A stretch of 64,000 nucleotides of DNA from Linum tenue (taxonomy: Eukaryota; Streptophyta; Magnoliopsida; Malpighiales; Linaceae). Under the pieces are notes generated by a model. That model searched no databases, was not told the origin of the DNA, and worked only from the letters and a program-made list of their open reading frames with translations. The position numbers and the translations under genes were made by a program. How positions within the stretch are numbered: the first letter of the stretch is position 1; each line of letters begins with the position of its first letter. Below are positions 36,007 through 49,837 of this stretch, in pieces. The DNA lies in NCBI GenBank assembly GCA_946122785.1, contig CAMGYJ010000009.1, positions 28,121,633-28,185,632 on the forward strand. The letters run 5' to 3'.

Positions 36007-36745
36007 TTGTTGACTACACGACATGTTGCTTTGTGGAAGTCCCAGCATAGTGCACACTTTTCTGATTGGTTGCGTGCGGTTCCTATTGCTGGGTTGGGCC
36101 AAACTATGAATGGAAGGAAATATCATAGTGTGCTTAGTTATCGACTGGATGTCCCGTTATTTTTGGTATCTAGGCCCTGTTCTGCTTGTTCCAGTGTCTT
36201 TGATGGTGATGTCTTTGGAGATCATGATGTGTCATGTGCTGGTATTGTGGGCATTAAGCATCGGCGTAACCTCGTTCAAGACACCTTACTGGACGTCTGT
36301 TACAGGTCTGGGATTTCTGCCGGAAAGGAGGTTGATATCGGTTTGGTTGATGGGCATGGCGGACCCCTTCGCCCTGCGGATTTGCTGCTTTATTCCTAGG
36401 ATGGGGGCGAGATGTGTGTATTGATCTGCCTGGGTCTTCACCTTTGACTTAGACTGGGATGACCGATTTTATGCCGAGCCGAGTTGTTGTTGGTGCCGCT
36501 CGGCAAAAGTGTGCTAAGTATCGGGACTTGTGCATGGCGCTGGTTACGGCATACTGCCCTTTTCTTTCTCTTCGCTGGGGGAGTTGGATACAGATGTTGT
36601 GGTTTTGCTTAATCGCATCCAGAAATTCTCCCTGTCTCAGGATGCGCGTCGGCGGCCGCGTTCATTTTCACTAGACTTAGCTTTGTTGTCGCTAAGGGGG
36701 TGGGAGCCCAAATTGTATCCAGGCTGTCCACTAATTTCTTGTAGA
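36007..36745 (+). pseudogene. C-terminal fragment of a LINE-like plant protein (copy B)
   Basis: Duplicate of 26643-27381 with the same Trp-to-stop at 36397-36399 and a slightly different set of small indels. An A-rich run follows at 36773-36795. The lesion shared with copy A shows it was already dead before the duplication. Confidence 0.55.
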
Positions 36746-37768
36746 CCTTTTATTTTGATTCCATTATTTCCTAAAAAAAAATACTAAAAAAAAAAAAGAG
36801 AAGAACACTCTTTTTCGTGCAACAAGCAATAAACTGAAGGGTAAATACAATATAATATTCAAATCTTTCGTTTTAAACAAAATAATAGCCAAACCGTTAA
36901 AGTGTAAAGTGTAAAGTATCTTTCGTTTTAACTTTCCATCTATTTGACTATCAGTTGACTCTGACATGACAAAGTGTAAAGTGAGGTGGATTCTTTTTTG
37001 TGACGTGGCAAAAATCAAATATTTGACCACACCGCTTGGATAATACAAAATTTAATAAAATAATTTTTGTGTTAAAAAAAGTAAAAAATTAAATTTAGAA
37101 AAAAATCATTTTATCTTCTCGTTCCCTGTGTCGCCTTCCTCCTTAGGCTGAGTCCAATGTCACCTGCATTTATGGGGTTGTCGCCATTAATGCCGATCTT
37201 GGAGTTCCAACGCAGAGAAATAAATGTCGAAAATCGGCAATTATGGAGGTGATCGGCAATTTGATCGCTATATATCGAGGAGGGTTTGCCGATTTCGGCA
37301 TTTATGGAGGAGGAGATGTCTGCTGCGCGGCACAACCGCTGGGGCTGTGTTTCCAGCCACTCTTTTTTTTTTAATTGTTGTTTAGTTATTTAAAGTATTT
37401 AATTAAGGAATTTGATTAAGAGAATTGAATGTAATTAATTAGTGGAAGGGGAATTAAATTGAATTAATTAGGGGAAGGGGAATTAAATTTATGTTTGTAT
37501 TTAGCCTTTTTAGATTGTATTTAATTTGTGTTTAATATTTGTGTATTTAGGCTTTTTTTCTAAGATGACTTAAATTGAATTCATTTTATTTAAAATTTAT
37601 GTTTATCATCTTTAAGTTGTGTGTAAACAAAAATTAGATCGAACTAAGAATGGAAATTATATTATTGAAATGAAAATGTGTTCGTAAATTATAAAATAAA
37701 TTGTCACCAACTACAACTTTAATTGAATTACAAAGCATCACAGCATCGATACCAAGCAACAACAATGA

Positions 37769-39142
37769 CTAATTATTTCCATGCAAGTTCCAAATATGTT
37801 CGACCAAGTCCCGACGAAGCCCATGATGTGTTGGTGCAGCAAGAAGCCTATTATTCCTAGCTAAGTACTCAATTAGGGTTGGAATATCTCTATCGACATT
37901 AGTTGGTTGTTGGTCGTGGACTTCATAATCAAGATTATCTTCCATCTCATCGTCAGAATCAACCTGGTCATCCTCGGTTATCATGTTGTGCAATATAATG
38001 CATGTCAACATTATATCATTATTTGTTGCAACATCCCAAGATCTTACAGGGCCACGAACGATTGCCCATCTAGCTTGAAGAATTCCAAAGGCCCGCTCTA
38101 CATCTTTCCGATGTGCTTCTTGACATCGAGCAAACAAGGCTTCTTTGTTTGAGCTTGGATTGCTGAATGTTTTCACTAAAGTTGACCACGAAGGATAAAC
38201 ACCATCAGCCAAATAATAACATTGATCATAGGTATGACCGTTTACCTCAAATCGTACTCGTGGGGTGGATCCGTTGAGGACACCGTCAAACACTGGAGAC
38301 ATCCCCAGAACATTGATGTCGTTATTCGACCCAGGCGGGCCGAAGAAAGCATGCCATATCCAGGTGTTGTATGAAGCTACTACCTCGAGAATGATTTTTG
38401 GTTTATGGTTGTGCCCCAGGTACTACCCAGTCCAAGAAGTAGGACAGTTCCTCCACTCCTAATGCATGCAATCAATTGATCCAATCATACCAGGGAATCC
38501 GCGTTGTGAGGCTTTATGAAGTAGAATCCTTAGATCAGGAGGAGTTGGTGCACGAAGATATGTCGATGAGTACATCCCGACAATGGCTCTGCAAAACTTC
38601 CTGACGACTTAAAGCAAAGTGCTCTTACCCATACGCATGTAGTCATCAAGTTGATCAGCTGGAGATCCATAAGCTAGCATGCGCAGTGCACCAGTAAGCT
38701 TTTGCTCCGGCGATAGGCCTAGGTGACCAACGACATCACTCCTTTGTGCAAAAGAGGGATCATACCTCACAACGTCACCCATTATGCAATTGAATAGTCG
38801 TGGTTGCATACGAAAACGCCTTATGAATATGCGGGCATCGTATGTAGGATTTGTATTGAAGTAATCCTGCATAAGACGGTCATGACCTGAGACCCTTTCA
38901 CGATCAATGTAGGTGCGATTTGTTGAACGACGACGTGAGCGTGAAGCTTCCTCAAGCCTCCCCCCGATTAAAGTCAAACGATGATAGTTAAACAGATTCA
39001 ACTCTTTTATCTTTTGTTCTCCTCCAGACGATGAGTAATCTGAGGAACTCATGATGGATGTGTTTGTTTTAGAAATGGGAGGAAGTTTCAGACAAGTATA
39101 CAATTGATGGTAAATGGGGGATTTGCATTTATTTTCGAACAT
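37769..39142 (-). pseudogene. Harbinger DDE transposase (H1), nonsense mutations
   Basis: The N-terminal part is at 39142-38609 (DYFNTNPTYDARIFIRRFRM, PEQKLTGALRMLAYGSPAD). The catalytic region crosses a frame change near 38606. It has GMIGSIDCMH with the first Asp, directly followed by TAG where Trp is expected (about 38462), then FFGPPGSNNDINVLG with the second Asp. The 3' frame 38302-37769 has YYLADGVYPSW and EAHRKDVERAFGILQARW with the catalytic Glu. A second stop lies near 38425. The protein would cut and paste Harbinger elements with ORF1 as partner. The DDE residues survive but the frame does not. Confidence 0.85.
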
Positions 39143-39320
39143 GTTCTACCTACCAACCTTACCTAACGGTCATATTCAAACATGTTCTACCTACCAACCT
39201 TACCTAATGGTCATATCCGAACATGTTCTACCTACCAACCTTACATAACGGTCATATTCGAACATGTGCTACCTACCAACCTTACCTAACGTTTATATCC
39301 GAACGGTCATAACCTAACGG
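39137..39320. promoter_or_regulatory. Divergent promoter region of H1 with a 46-bp minisatellite
   Basis: About four tandem copies of a unit with GAACATGTTCTACCTACCAA and CCTTACCTAACGGTCATAT lie between the divergent transposase and ORF1 starts. A TATATATTC box (about 39334) precedes ORF1 by about 100 bp. The repeated units contain the ACATGT and ACCTACC words, which could be binding sites. This is inference. Confidence 0.55.
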
Positions 39321-39439
39321 TCATAAATTCTCTATATATTCAGACATCCTCTCCTCTCTCTCTACCATTCATTCTTATTGAAATTTTCTGTTAGTCCCCT
39401 CGTTCTTTCTATCATCTTTGTCTATCTAAAAACCAAACA

Positions 39440-40595
39440 ATGACAAGCAAGAGAAAAGGGAATTGGACATCGGAGGAAGATAAGAACTTGTGCAGTTCTT
39501 GGGTGATGATATCGGAAGATGGAGCTGTGGGTGTCAATCAAAGGGATACAAGGTTCTGGGATATAGTGGCGGCGCAATTTCGATCGAACGATCGAAACAC
39601 ATCTCGTACTATCAAAAGCATGGCTAATCGAATGTGCACAATCACCAAATACTGCAAGTGTTGGAATTCAGCTATCCAAAGGGCAGAGAGGAATCAACCA
39701 AGTGGCACGAATCAAATGGATGTGGTATGAATTCTCCGTCACCATCATTGTTATTTTTTACCTCATTCATTAGTACGTGTGTTCTATTTTCTAACTCCTT
39801 TTCCATCTCATTCATTTATACGTATAGGAGCATATGGCAGAACAACTCTATTTAAGCGAGACCGGAGAAAAGGGGTGAAATTTTGGTCATTGTTGGTGGA
39901 TCTTGAAAAGATGCCAAAAATTTCATACGGTGATAATAATGCCATCTTCAAATCAAAGCCGCTTGAGTCAAGGTTCTGATGGTTCTCCCATGGGTCTTGG
40001 TTATCAATCAACACCACAGACAGACCTCAATGACACAGAAGGAGACGAAGAAACTCCACCATTCATCGGAGAAACTCCACCGTTCGTCGAAGAAACTCCA
40101 TCATTCGTCATATCTCGCCCTGCTGGACACGACAAACAGAAGGCAGCTAAGAAGAAAGGAAAGGGGGTTGCCGAGTCATCAGAGAGCTACACTGCTCAAT
40201 TGCGGGAGTATGGAAGTGAGTTGAAGGAGAGGCATGCTTTGAGGACTGAGTATGAGCGAAGAAAGATGGAATTCCAAGAACAAAAATCAAAGCGTAACCA
40301 AGAAAAGTGGGAAGTTGAGAAAAAAGAGAGGGAAGCAGCACTATTTCGGAACAATCTTGATCTTATTGAAAAGGACTTGTCGAAGTTGACACCAAGAAAG
40401 AGGAAGTTTTACAAAAATCATCAAAACATGCTCCTAGGGTATGATCAAGATGATCCCAACTCTGTTCCCGACTATTCATCCAACGCAAGTCAAACTGGAG
40501 GTGGAGATGGAAATGGAGGAGGAGATGAAGGTGGAGAAGGAGATGAAGGTGGAGGAGATTACGAGAATTACTATTCCCTTCTGGGTGATTATTGA
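39440..40595 (+). pseudogene. Harbinger ORF1 (SANT/Myb-like plus NAM-associated C-terminal domain), H1
   Basis: Exon 1 (39440-39727) encodes a Myb/SANT-like trihelix (NWTSEEDKNLCSSWVMIS, then SMANRMCTITKYCKCWN). A GTATGA donor follows it. The acceptor TATAG ends at about 39830, and exon 2 reads EHMAEQLYL and HCWWILKRCQKFHTV with one in-frame TGA near 39877. A long open stretch to 40595 follows. It holds the charged coiled coil (AEYE-type heptads, LTPRKRKFYKNHQNM) and a Gly/Glu-rich tail ending YYSLLGDY. In Pong-type elements ORF1 binds the TIRs and recruits the transposase. One stop separates the two halves, so it is probably inactive. Confidence 0.8.
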
Positions 40596-40612
40596 CATGT
40601 TATGTGTTTCTT

Positions 40613-40815
40613 TTTTATCATTTCAAGTGTTGTGTGTTATTTTTAAACTTTATCATTTTCAAGTGTTGTGTGTTATTTTTAAACTTTATCATTTTCAAGT
40701 GTTGTGTGTAATATTTAAACTTTATGATTAGCAAGTGTTGTGTGTAACCTATGAATTGTGCCATTTGAATTATTATGTCAACTCGCTAAGCTTTATCATT
40801 TTCAAGTATTGTGTG
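40613..40815 (+). repeat. Tandem repeats in the H1 3' tail
   Basis: Four to five copies of a 45-bp unit containing CAAGTGTTGTGTGT and AAACTTTATCATTTT. The same array occurs inverted at 48490-48640 (H2) and 54455-54625 (H3), so it belongs to the family. Confidence 0.85.
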
Positions 40816-40966
40816 TAAACCCAAATTAGGTCCATAATTTTTTGCTAAAAAAAATTCGGTCTCGAAATTTAACAAAATTCTATCAAAAAATTTGTATTTA
40901 AAAATGATGACGAACTATACAAAAATTAACATGAACAAATTATGTTAAAGTTTCGATAAGTACATT

Positions 40967-43855
<2,889 letters not shown>

Positions 43856-43965
43856 TTGAAGGCTTTTATTAGTGTTTTTCGGGTATGATATATTGTGCTT
43901 ATTCGGTGTATTTTTTCATAGACTAAATTTCTCGATGCAACAAAGTCTAGGATGTGAGGCCTTAT

Positions 43966-44560
43966 TAGACCTGGCAAATGAGGACCCGACCCATTGATCC
44001 GACCCGAACCCACCCGAAAAATAGAGAATGGGTTGAGGTTTTTATAACCCGAACCCCATTAACCCGTAGTTTTTGGGTTGGGTTGGGTTGGTTTGTGTGT
44101 CGACCCGCTAGACTCGTTTCATTGCATATGTCACTCTCAAAATGAAAAATCATTCATACTTTGGTGAGATGTTTAAAAAAATTTATTAGGATTTGAAAGA
44201 CAAGTTTGGAGTGTTAAGATAATCAAACATCATTTGATTATTGTAGTAGTATTACTTTCGTCATTTTTTTTGACAATTTGTGCAATTTGTATTTCTTTTC
44301 ATTAGCATGGAAGGAGTTGAGCATTTGTTAATTGACATGTGCTAGGCAAACTATTGTCGCACATACGTAAAAATTTGAGTTCTTTAATAATTTATGAAGC
44401 ATGTTTGATATTGTTTCTGAGAACGCTCATGACCCGAAACCCGACCCGAAACCTGATGGGTTTGGTCAATATTTGACCCGAAATCAGCAAACCCATCATG
44501 ACCCGACCCGTGAAGACCCGTAACCCGAAATTACCCAACCCGATCCAATTGCCAGGTCTA
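43966..44560. mobile_element. Non-autonomous hAT (595 bp) beyond the KDM5 fragment
   Basis: The ends are inverted TAGACCTGGCAA. The flanks GGCCTTAT (43958-43965) and GACCTTAT (44561-44568) are an 8-bp target duplication with one mismatch. Both subterminal regions are rich in GACCCG/CGGGTC words. Confidence 0.8.
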
Positions 44561-44624
44561 GACCTTATACAGGGACCCTTTATACATGTATGTTGTTTAC
44601 CACCATTTATTATTCTTCTTTTTT

Positions 44625-44870
44625 TTCTCTAAATTACACATTTTGTCACTCAAATTACACTAATCTTTCACGTTTGCCACTCGAATTACTTTTTTTTCTT
44701 ATTCGTCACTAACTTTACGAATCGTTTCACCGTTAGTCACCGACCGTTAGTCTCCGTTACACTCTGTTAACTCCGTCAGTTTTTTAATGATGTGGCAAAC
44801 GAAATTGTTAACTGGACCGTTAACTTAATGACATGTCAATTTAAAATAATAATAAAATAAAATAATGATT
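44625..44870. repeat. Single MULE-like end
   Basis: A stretch of the style seen at MULE3 and MULE1 ends (CACTCAAATTACACTAATC, CACCGTTAGTC, GTTAACTTAATGACATG). No inverted partner was found, so it is a relic. The region to 45115 holds no gene. Confidence 0.35.
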
Positions 44871-45816
44871 ATAACCCATCTCAATTGCAATTCCGTGGGT
44901 ATTAATTAATTAATAAATTACTGAAACAAGAAATGAAAAGAAGATAAAAAAAAGACAAAGAAAAGGTAGGCTACGAGAATGTGAGACATACAAATCATCA
45001 TTCTGAATCCTCTACTTCAAGAGAAGGGCACATATAGAGAGGGAAGATGTGATTACGTGGACGAAGATTAGGGTGGTGAGAGTGAGGGTTATGGGGTTTG
45101 TAAAACGACAGGGATTTAGGCTGAGTCCAATGCTAGTCCCCAAATTTGGGGACCTTCATCTATAGGTGTCAAAACATGACCCGATCCGAGTAATCCGCCC
45201 AACCAACCCGATCCGCGACCCGCCCGCAACCCGATTGGACTAAAAGTCAAAGACCCGCAACCCGCCCGACCCACAATCCGCTTGACCCGTAACCCGCGTA
45301 ACCCGCAACCCGCTTGACCCGCAACCCGCTTGACCCGAACCCGATTGACCCGCAACCCGCTTGACCCGCAACGCGCTTGGCCCGTAACCCGACTAACCCG
45401 AACCCGATTAACCCAACCCGAACCCGCCCGATTGGCACGAATAATACTACATAATATATTTTTGTGTATAAATATTATATGTAAATAATATATATAAAGT
45501 TTATTATTTTTTCATCTTTCCCACCAAGAACAAAGGTTTACTTTGTGTTGACAAATGACAACTGTCATTAAATTGAATCACATAATAGTCTCACTGTCTC
45601 GGTAAATTGAATCACATAATACTTTCTGGTCTCTCTACCTTTTAGTTGAATCAAATAAACAACAAGTTCAAATTATAACAAATCAATTACATGGACTAGT
45701 TGACTTATCACTTATGTGCTGGTATTTCCCATCCGAGGGACACGGTTCAAAGCCCAATAGAGACATATTTTTTTTAACATGTTTTTGTATGTCAACTTAT
45801 ACATAAAATTCACTTA

Positions 45817-46220
45817 ATGTTTTTGTATGTCAACTTATACATAAAATTCACTTAATGTATAACATAGTTAGTAAAATATGGTACGAGAAAGTTACGTATA
45901 AAATACTTACGGGTATTATACTTCGTCTCTTAGGTAATGCTACGTTTAATAGTACGTTAATAGTAATAAATATTTACAACTAATTACTTTTATAAATAAA
46001 TCAATATGTAAAAATAGTAAATTTAATAATACATAAAATTCACTTAATGTATAGCATAGTTAGTAAAACATGGTACGAGAAAGTTACGTATAAAATACTT
46101 ACGGGTATTATACTTCGTCTCTTAGGTAATGTTACGTTTAATAGTACGTTAATAGTTATAAATATATAAAACTAATTACTTTTATAAATAAAACAATATG
46201 TAAAAATAGTAAATTTAATC
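45817..46220. repeat. Tandem duplication of about 190 bp in the hAT
   Basis: Two units starting CATAGTTAGTAAAA(C/T)ATGG and containing TTACGGGTATTATACTTCG share nearly all bases (45848-46030 and 46060-46220). The same core, starting TAGTTAGTAAAATACGG, occurs in the MITE at 51950-52300. Confidence 0.8.
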
Positions 46221-46410
46221 ATTCATTTCATTAAATAAGGATATTAAACGTTTGGAGTCGTAGGACATATGTTCTTCTCAATAACCAACAATTTCATAAT
46301 ACATAACTATAGTTCATGGTTTAAGGTTAGTGCATAGGGTATACGGTAGCGGACTCGTGGTTTAGAGTTTGGAGTAATAGGGCATATGTCCTCAATAACC
46401 GAATATAAAA

Positions 46411-46578
46411 TTGACTTACATTCTTCACATAACATACGTTGTAGCTTATTCCAACAATTTCATAACATATAACTATAGTATAGGGCATATGTCCTATAAA
46501 ATTGACTTACATTCTTCACATAACATACGTTGTAGCTTATTCCAACAATTTCATAACATATAACTATAGTATAGGGTA
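46411..46578. repeat. Tandem duplication of about 84 bp in the hAT
   Basis: TTGACTTACATTCTTCACAT and about 60 following bases occur twice in direct orientation. Confidence 0.85.
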
Positions 46579-47079
46579 TAGCCGTATAGGGTCATGGTTT
46601 AGAGTTCATTGTTTGCATGTTTGGGTTATGGAATTATGGTTAAGGATTGAGGTTAGTTTAGGGTTAATTACTTAATGTTGTGATTTAGGATAATGTATGG
46701 TTGATGGTTAAGGTTAGTTTTAGGTTTTAGATTTAAAATGGTGTTATAGGGTTAGGGTTTAGGGTTTAGGGTTGCACAATTCTAAACACTGTAATCTATT
46801 TAACTATTTTCAGTCTTCATTTCCCGTGACTACTTGATGACATAGTTCTAAACACGGTTAATTACCATGATTAATGTGACAATTCATCTTTTCAAAATTT
46901 AGGTTAAAATCTAGATGAACTTAAAAACAATCATAAAACCAATTGATTTGGCCCCTAAGAAAACGTTAATGTCTAGATAAAATTGGGATTTAATCTCTAA
47001 TGTTCCAGCACGTCAATTGTGATTTATTTATAATTGACCTAGATGTGATTTAATCTCTAATGTCAATTGGGATTTAATC

Positions 47080-47370
47080 TCCCGCCAGCAAATAATTGGG
47101 GACTAATCTCTAATAAAACAATTATATTGACCCCAGCCAAACATTTCTCGTCCCCAGCCAATTTTTTTGTTATCCCGCCGCTTTCCTCATATCCCCGCCA
47201 GCGCTTTCATCATCCCGCCCCAGCCCAGCCAAATTTTCGTTCCAAAGAAATTCTCCCCGCCAAACTGCCCGCCAAATAATTCTCCCCGCCAGCTCTCCCC
47301 GCCAGCTCTTTCAATAAATTTCGATCCAAAATTCCCTCCCGCCCACTGATTCCCTCCCCGCCTCTCCGAT
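47080..47370. promoter_or_regulatory. Cluster of CCCGCC (E2F-like) motifs in the hAT
   Basis: About ten matches to (T)(C)CCCGCC(A) occur in 290 bp, for example TCTCCCGCCAGC, TTCTCCCCGCCAAA and TTCTCCCCGCCAGC. The CCCGCC core resembles the E2F site TTTCCCGCC. Binding is inference. Confidence 0.4.
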
Positions 47371-48651
47371 CTAAATTTTCGCTTTTTCGCTCCATAACCC
47401 AAAAATTTAGCTCGCCCAAATTCTAAAATGACGCCCAAATATGTTATAGAAAGATAAAAGGTACCACCCACTGAATTCAAGGTAACATTTGCATGTTAAT
47501 ATATGTATGGCGGATATATGACTAGCGGTTTATAATTAGCTATGCGAAAATGCAGTGCTAGATATTAGTATGGAAGTTAATAATTTGTAGATGAAGTTGA
47601 GTAAGGAATATTAAAAGCGTGTGTTACCATATAAAATAAGAATGAAAGTTAAATTATACTAGAAAGCACGAATAAGCACGAATGTGAACAAAATAAAAGC
47701 AAGAGATGGTTTCATAGGTTTATGATCAAACAAGTTGTCAGCTTTTTAATTTCTTGTTGTTCAACTCTTTATTTATGTTGGTTCTGTAACCTTAATGAAT
47801 CCTCTACAAGGTACCAACAACTAGCAACATCAAACTTGTTTATGATATATTCAAGCAAAATATAGTCATTCATTTGTTTAATAATGTAAATTCATGTTTT
47901 ATTCATTGCAATATGGTGATCGGTGAGTTTGTTTTAAATTAGTGTAATAACTCCCTAAAAAAATAGTGTAATAACTAATTATATAAAAACTCGATGGTGT
48001 GGACCGAACAACCCGCAACCCGACCTGTTGTAACCCGCAATCCGATCAACCCGAACCCGATTGATCCGCAACCCGATCAACCCGTAACCCGACTGATCCG
48101 CAACCCGATCAACCCGAACCCGATCAACCCGCAACCCGATCAACCCACAACCCGATCAACCCGAACCCGCTTGACCCGCAACCCGTTTGACCCGCAACCC
48201 GATTAACCCGCGACCTGACTGAACCCGCCCGATTGACACCTATACCTTCATCCCCAAATTTGGGGATCATCCCTATTTTCTTCTCTTTTGTTCCAATGCT
48301 ACATTCTCCAAATATGGGGATCTTCCTTTTTTCAGTTTTTCATTTACTTAAAAATGTATTTATGGAAGCATTAATATAATTTATTCATATTAATATTTGT
48401 ATAGTTCGTCATCATTTTCAAATACAATTTTTTCGATAGAATTTTGTTAAATTCCGAGACCAAATTTTTTTTTGAAAAAAATGATTGACCTAATTAGAGT
48501 TTACACACAACACTTGAAAATGATAAAGCTGAAAGAGTTCACATAATAGTTCAAATGATACAACTGATTGGTTACACACAACACTTTATAATGATAAAGC
48601 TTAAAGATAACACACAACACTTGAAATGATAAAGATGGAACACATAACATG

Positions 48652-49127
48652 TCAATAATCGCCTAGCAGAGAATAGTAATTCCCATAACCTCCTCCTCCA
48701 CTCTCATCTCCTCCACTCTCATCTCCTCCTCCGGTCTGATTTGCGTTGGATGAGTAGTTGGGAACAGAGTTGGGATCATCTTGATCATACCCTAGAACAA
48801 TGTTTTGCTGGGTTTTGTAATACTGCCTCTTTCTTGGTGTCAACTTCGACAAATCCCTTTCAAGAAGATCAACGTTGTTCCGAAATAGTGTCGCTTCCCT
48901 CTCTCTTTTTTCAACTTCCCACTTTTGTTCCCTCTCCCTTTTCTCAAGATTCCACCTTTCTTCGTCGCGCTTCGATTTTTTTTCTTGGAATTCCATCCTT
49001 TTTCGCTCATACTCAGCCCTCGAAGCATGCCTCTCCTTCAACTCACTTCCATAGTCCAGCAATTGAGCAGTGTAGCTTTCTGATGGCTCAACAACCGCCT
49101 TTCCTTTCTTCTTTGCCGCCTTCCGTC
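48652..49127 (-). pseudogene. Harbinger ORF1 exon 2 (C-terminal domain), H2
   Basis: The minus frame (136 codons from the Met at 49062) reads SELKERHASRAEYERKRMEF, then a longer Arg/Glu-rich heptad stretch than in H1 (a 10-codon internal repeat KREREQKWEVE), LTPRKRQYYKTQQNI, and ends YYSLLGDY. Its N-terminal side continues upstream to KAAKKKGK at about 49110. There the sequence switches into an inverted promoter region instead of the expected intron and SANT exon. Confidence 0.75.
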
Positions 49128-49128
49128 T

Positions 49129-49345
49129 AAATATATAGAAAATTGAGTAACCGTTAGATGTGACCGTTAGGTGAGACTGTTAGGTAGCAGATGGTAGGTA
49201 GCACATGTTAGATACGAGTGGTAGGTAGCACATGTTAGATATTACCGACTCGTATCTAACATGTGCTACCTACCATCTGCTACCTAACAGTCTCACCTAA
49301 CGGTCATATCTAATGGTCACTCAATTTTCTATATATTCAGACATC
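49129..49345. repeat. Long inverted repeat (about 90-bp arms) in H2
   Basis: 49129-49222 and 49250-49345 are inverted copies. Blocks such as GACTGTTAGGTAGCAGATGG pair exactly with CCATCTGCTACCTAACAGTC, around a spacer of about 25 bp. It is built from the divergent promoter sequence of the family. Confidence 0.9.
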
Positions 49346-49439
49346 CTCTCTTCTTTCTCTACAATTCATTATTACTTTTGAAATTTGCTTCCAGTCTCAC
49401 CATCCTTTTTATCATCTTTATCTCTCTAAAGACCAAACA

Positions 49440-49730
49440 ATGACAAGCAAGAGAGGAGAGGGTTGGAAAGTGGAGGAAGATGTGAACTTGTGCAATTCTT
49501 GGGTTATGATATCAGAAGATGGAGCTGTGGGCGCTAATCAAAGACTCTCAAAGCTTTGGGATAGAGTGGCGACGCAATTTCAAGTGAATGATCCAACTAC
49601 AACTCGTACTATCAAAAGCATGAGTAATCGAATGAGCCTCATCACCAAATTCTGCAAATGTTGGAATTCAGCTATCCAAAGGGCAGAGAGGAATCAACCA
49701 AGTGGCACGAATCAACAAGATGTGGTATGA
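49440..49730 (+). pseudogene. Harbinger ORF1 exon 1 (SANT/Myb-like), H2
   Basis: 96 codons, closely similar to 39440-39730 of H1 (GWKVEEDVNLCNSWVMIS, SMSNRMSLITKFCKCWN). An intact trihelix and the same GTATGA donor are present. Its exon 2 is lost on this side, and the sequence breaks into KDM5 intron at 49838. Confidence 0.75.
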
Positions 49731-49837
49731 ATTCTCTGTCACCATCACTGTTATTTTCTAACTCATTTATTAGTATGTGTGTTCTACTTTCTAACTCCTT
49801 TTTCATCTCATTCATTGATACGTATAGGAGTATATGG

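Larger units (their letters stand above)
29978..37131. repeat. Segmental duplication, copy B
   Basis: Direct copy of 21467-27743. It keeps the complete hAT and about 0.6 kb that copy A has lost, plus a 0.27-kb block at 32531-32805. It ends with the same CTCGTTCCCTGTGTCG, then passes into different sequence 12 bp before a Harbinger TIR. Confidence 0.95.
37146..40966. mobile_element. Pong-type PIF/Harbinger element H1, right TIR missing
   Basis: It starts with GGCTGAGTCCAATG right after TTA (37143-37145), the TTA target typical of the superfamily. It holds a transposase on the minus strand and a SANT/Myb-like ORF1 on the plus strand, transcribed divergently from a shared promoter. Its right side is cut at about 40966, where the 3' tail (ending GTACATTTT) joins the KDM5 fragment. 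Compared with H2 and H3, roughly 100-150 bp including the right TIR are lost. Confidence 0.8.
45161..48244. mobile_element. Non-autonomous hAT of 3.1 kb inside H2, 8-bp TSD CCTTCATC
   Basis: Perfect 10-bp inverted ends TATAGGTGTC/GACACCTATA, with exact CCTTCATC outside both (45153-45160 and 48245-48252). Removing it restores the Harbinger end. Both subterminal regions (45170-45440 and 48000-48235) are dense in ACCCG words such as AACCCGCAACCCG. The interior holds tandem duplications and a cluster of CCCGCC motifs but no transposase frame. Confidence 0.92.
45119..49837 (-). mobile_element. Harbinger element H2, inverted relative to H1, rearranged
   Basis: Its outer end at 45119 starts GGCTGAGTCCAATGC after TTA (45116-45118). 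Inside are the inserted hAT (45161-48244), the family 3' tail, ORF1 exon 2 on the minus strand, a palindromic promoter region, and SANT exon 1 on the plus strand. Exon 1 and exon 2 therefore point away from each other, which requires an inversion. At 49837 the element is cut off by the second KDM5 fragment. No transposase gene remains. Confidence 0.75.

Noticed and set aside
20972..37131. Retrotransposon with giant LTRs of about 7 kb (LARD or TR-GAG type)
   Set aside because: The real LTRs are the 495-bp TGTT...AACA blocks. The left one has its own ACATG duplication on both sides, and the repeat's far end lacks LTR-like termini and a PPT.
46745..46772. Interstitial telomere repeat (GGGTTTAGGGTTTAGGG)
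   Set aside because: Only two to three units, imperfect, inside a hAT rich in TTAGGTT-like words; not enough for a telomeric relic.
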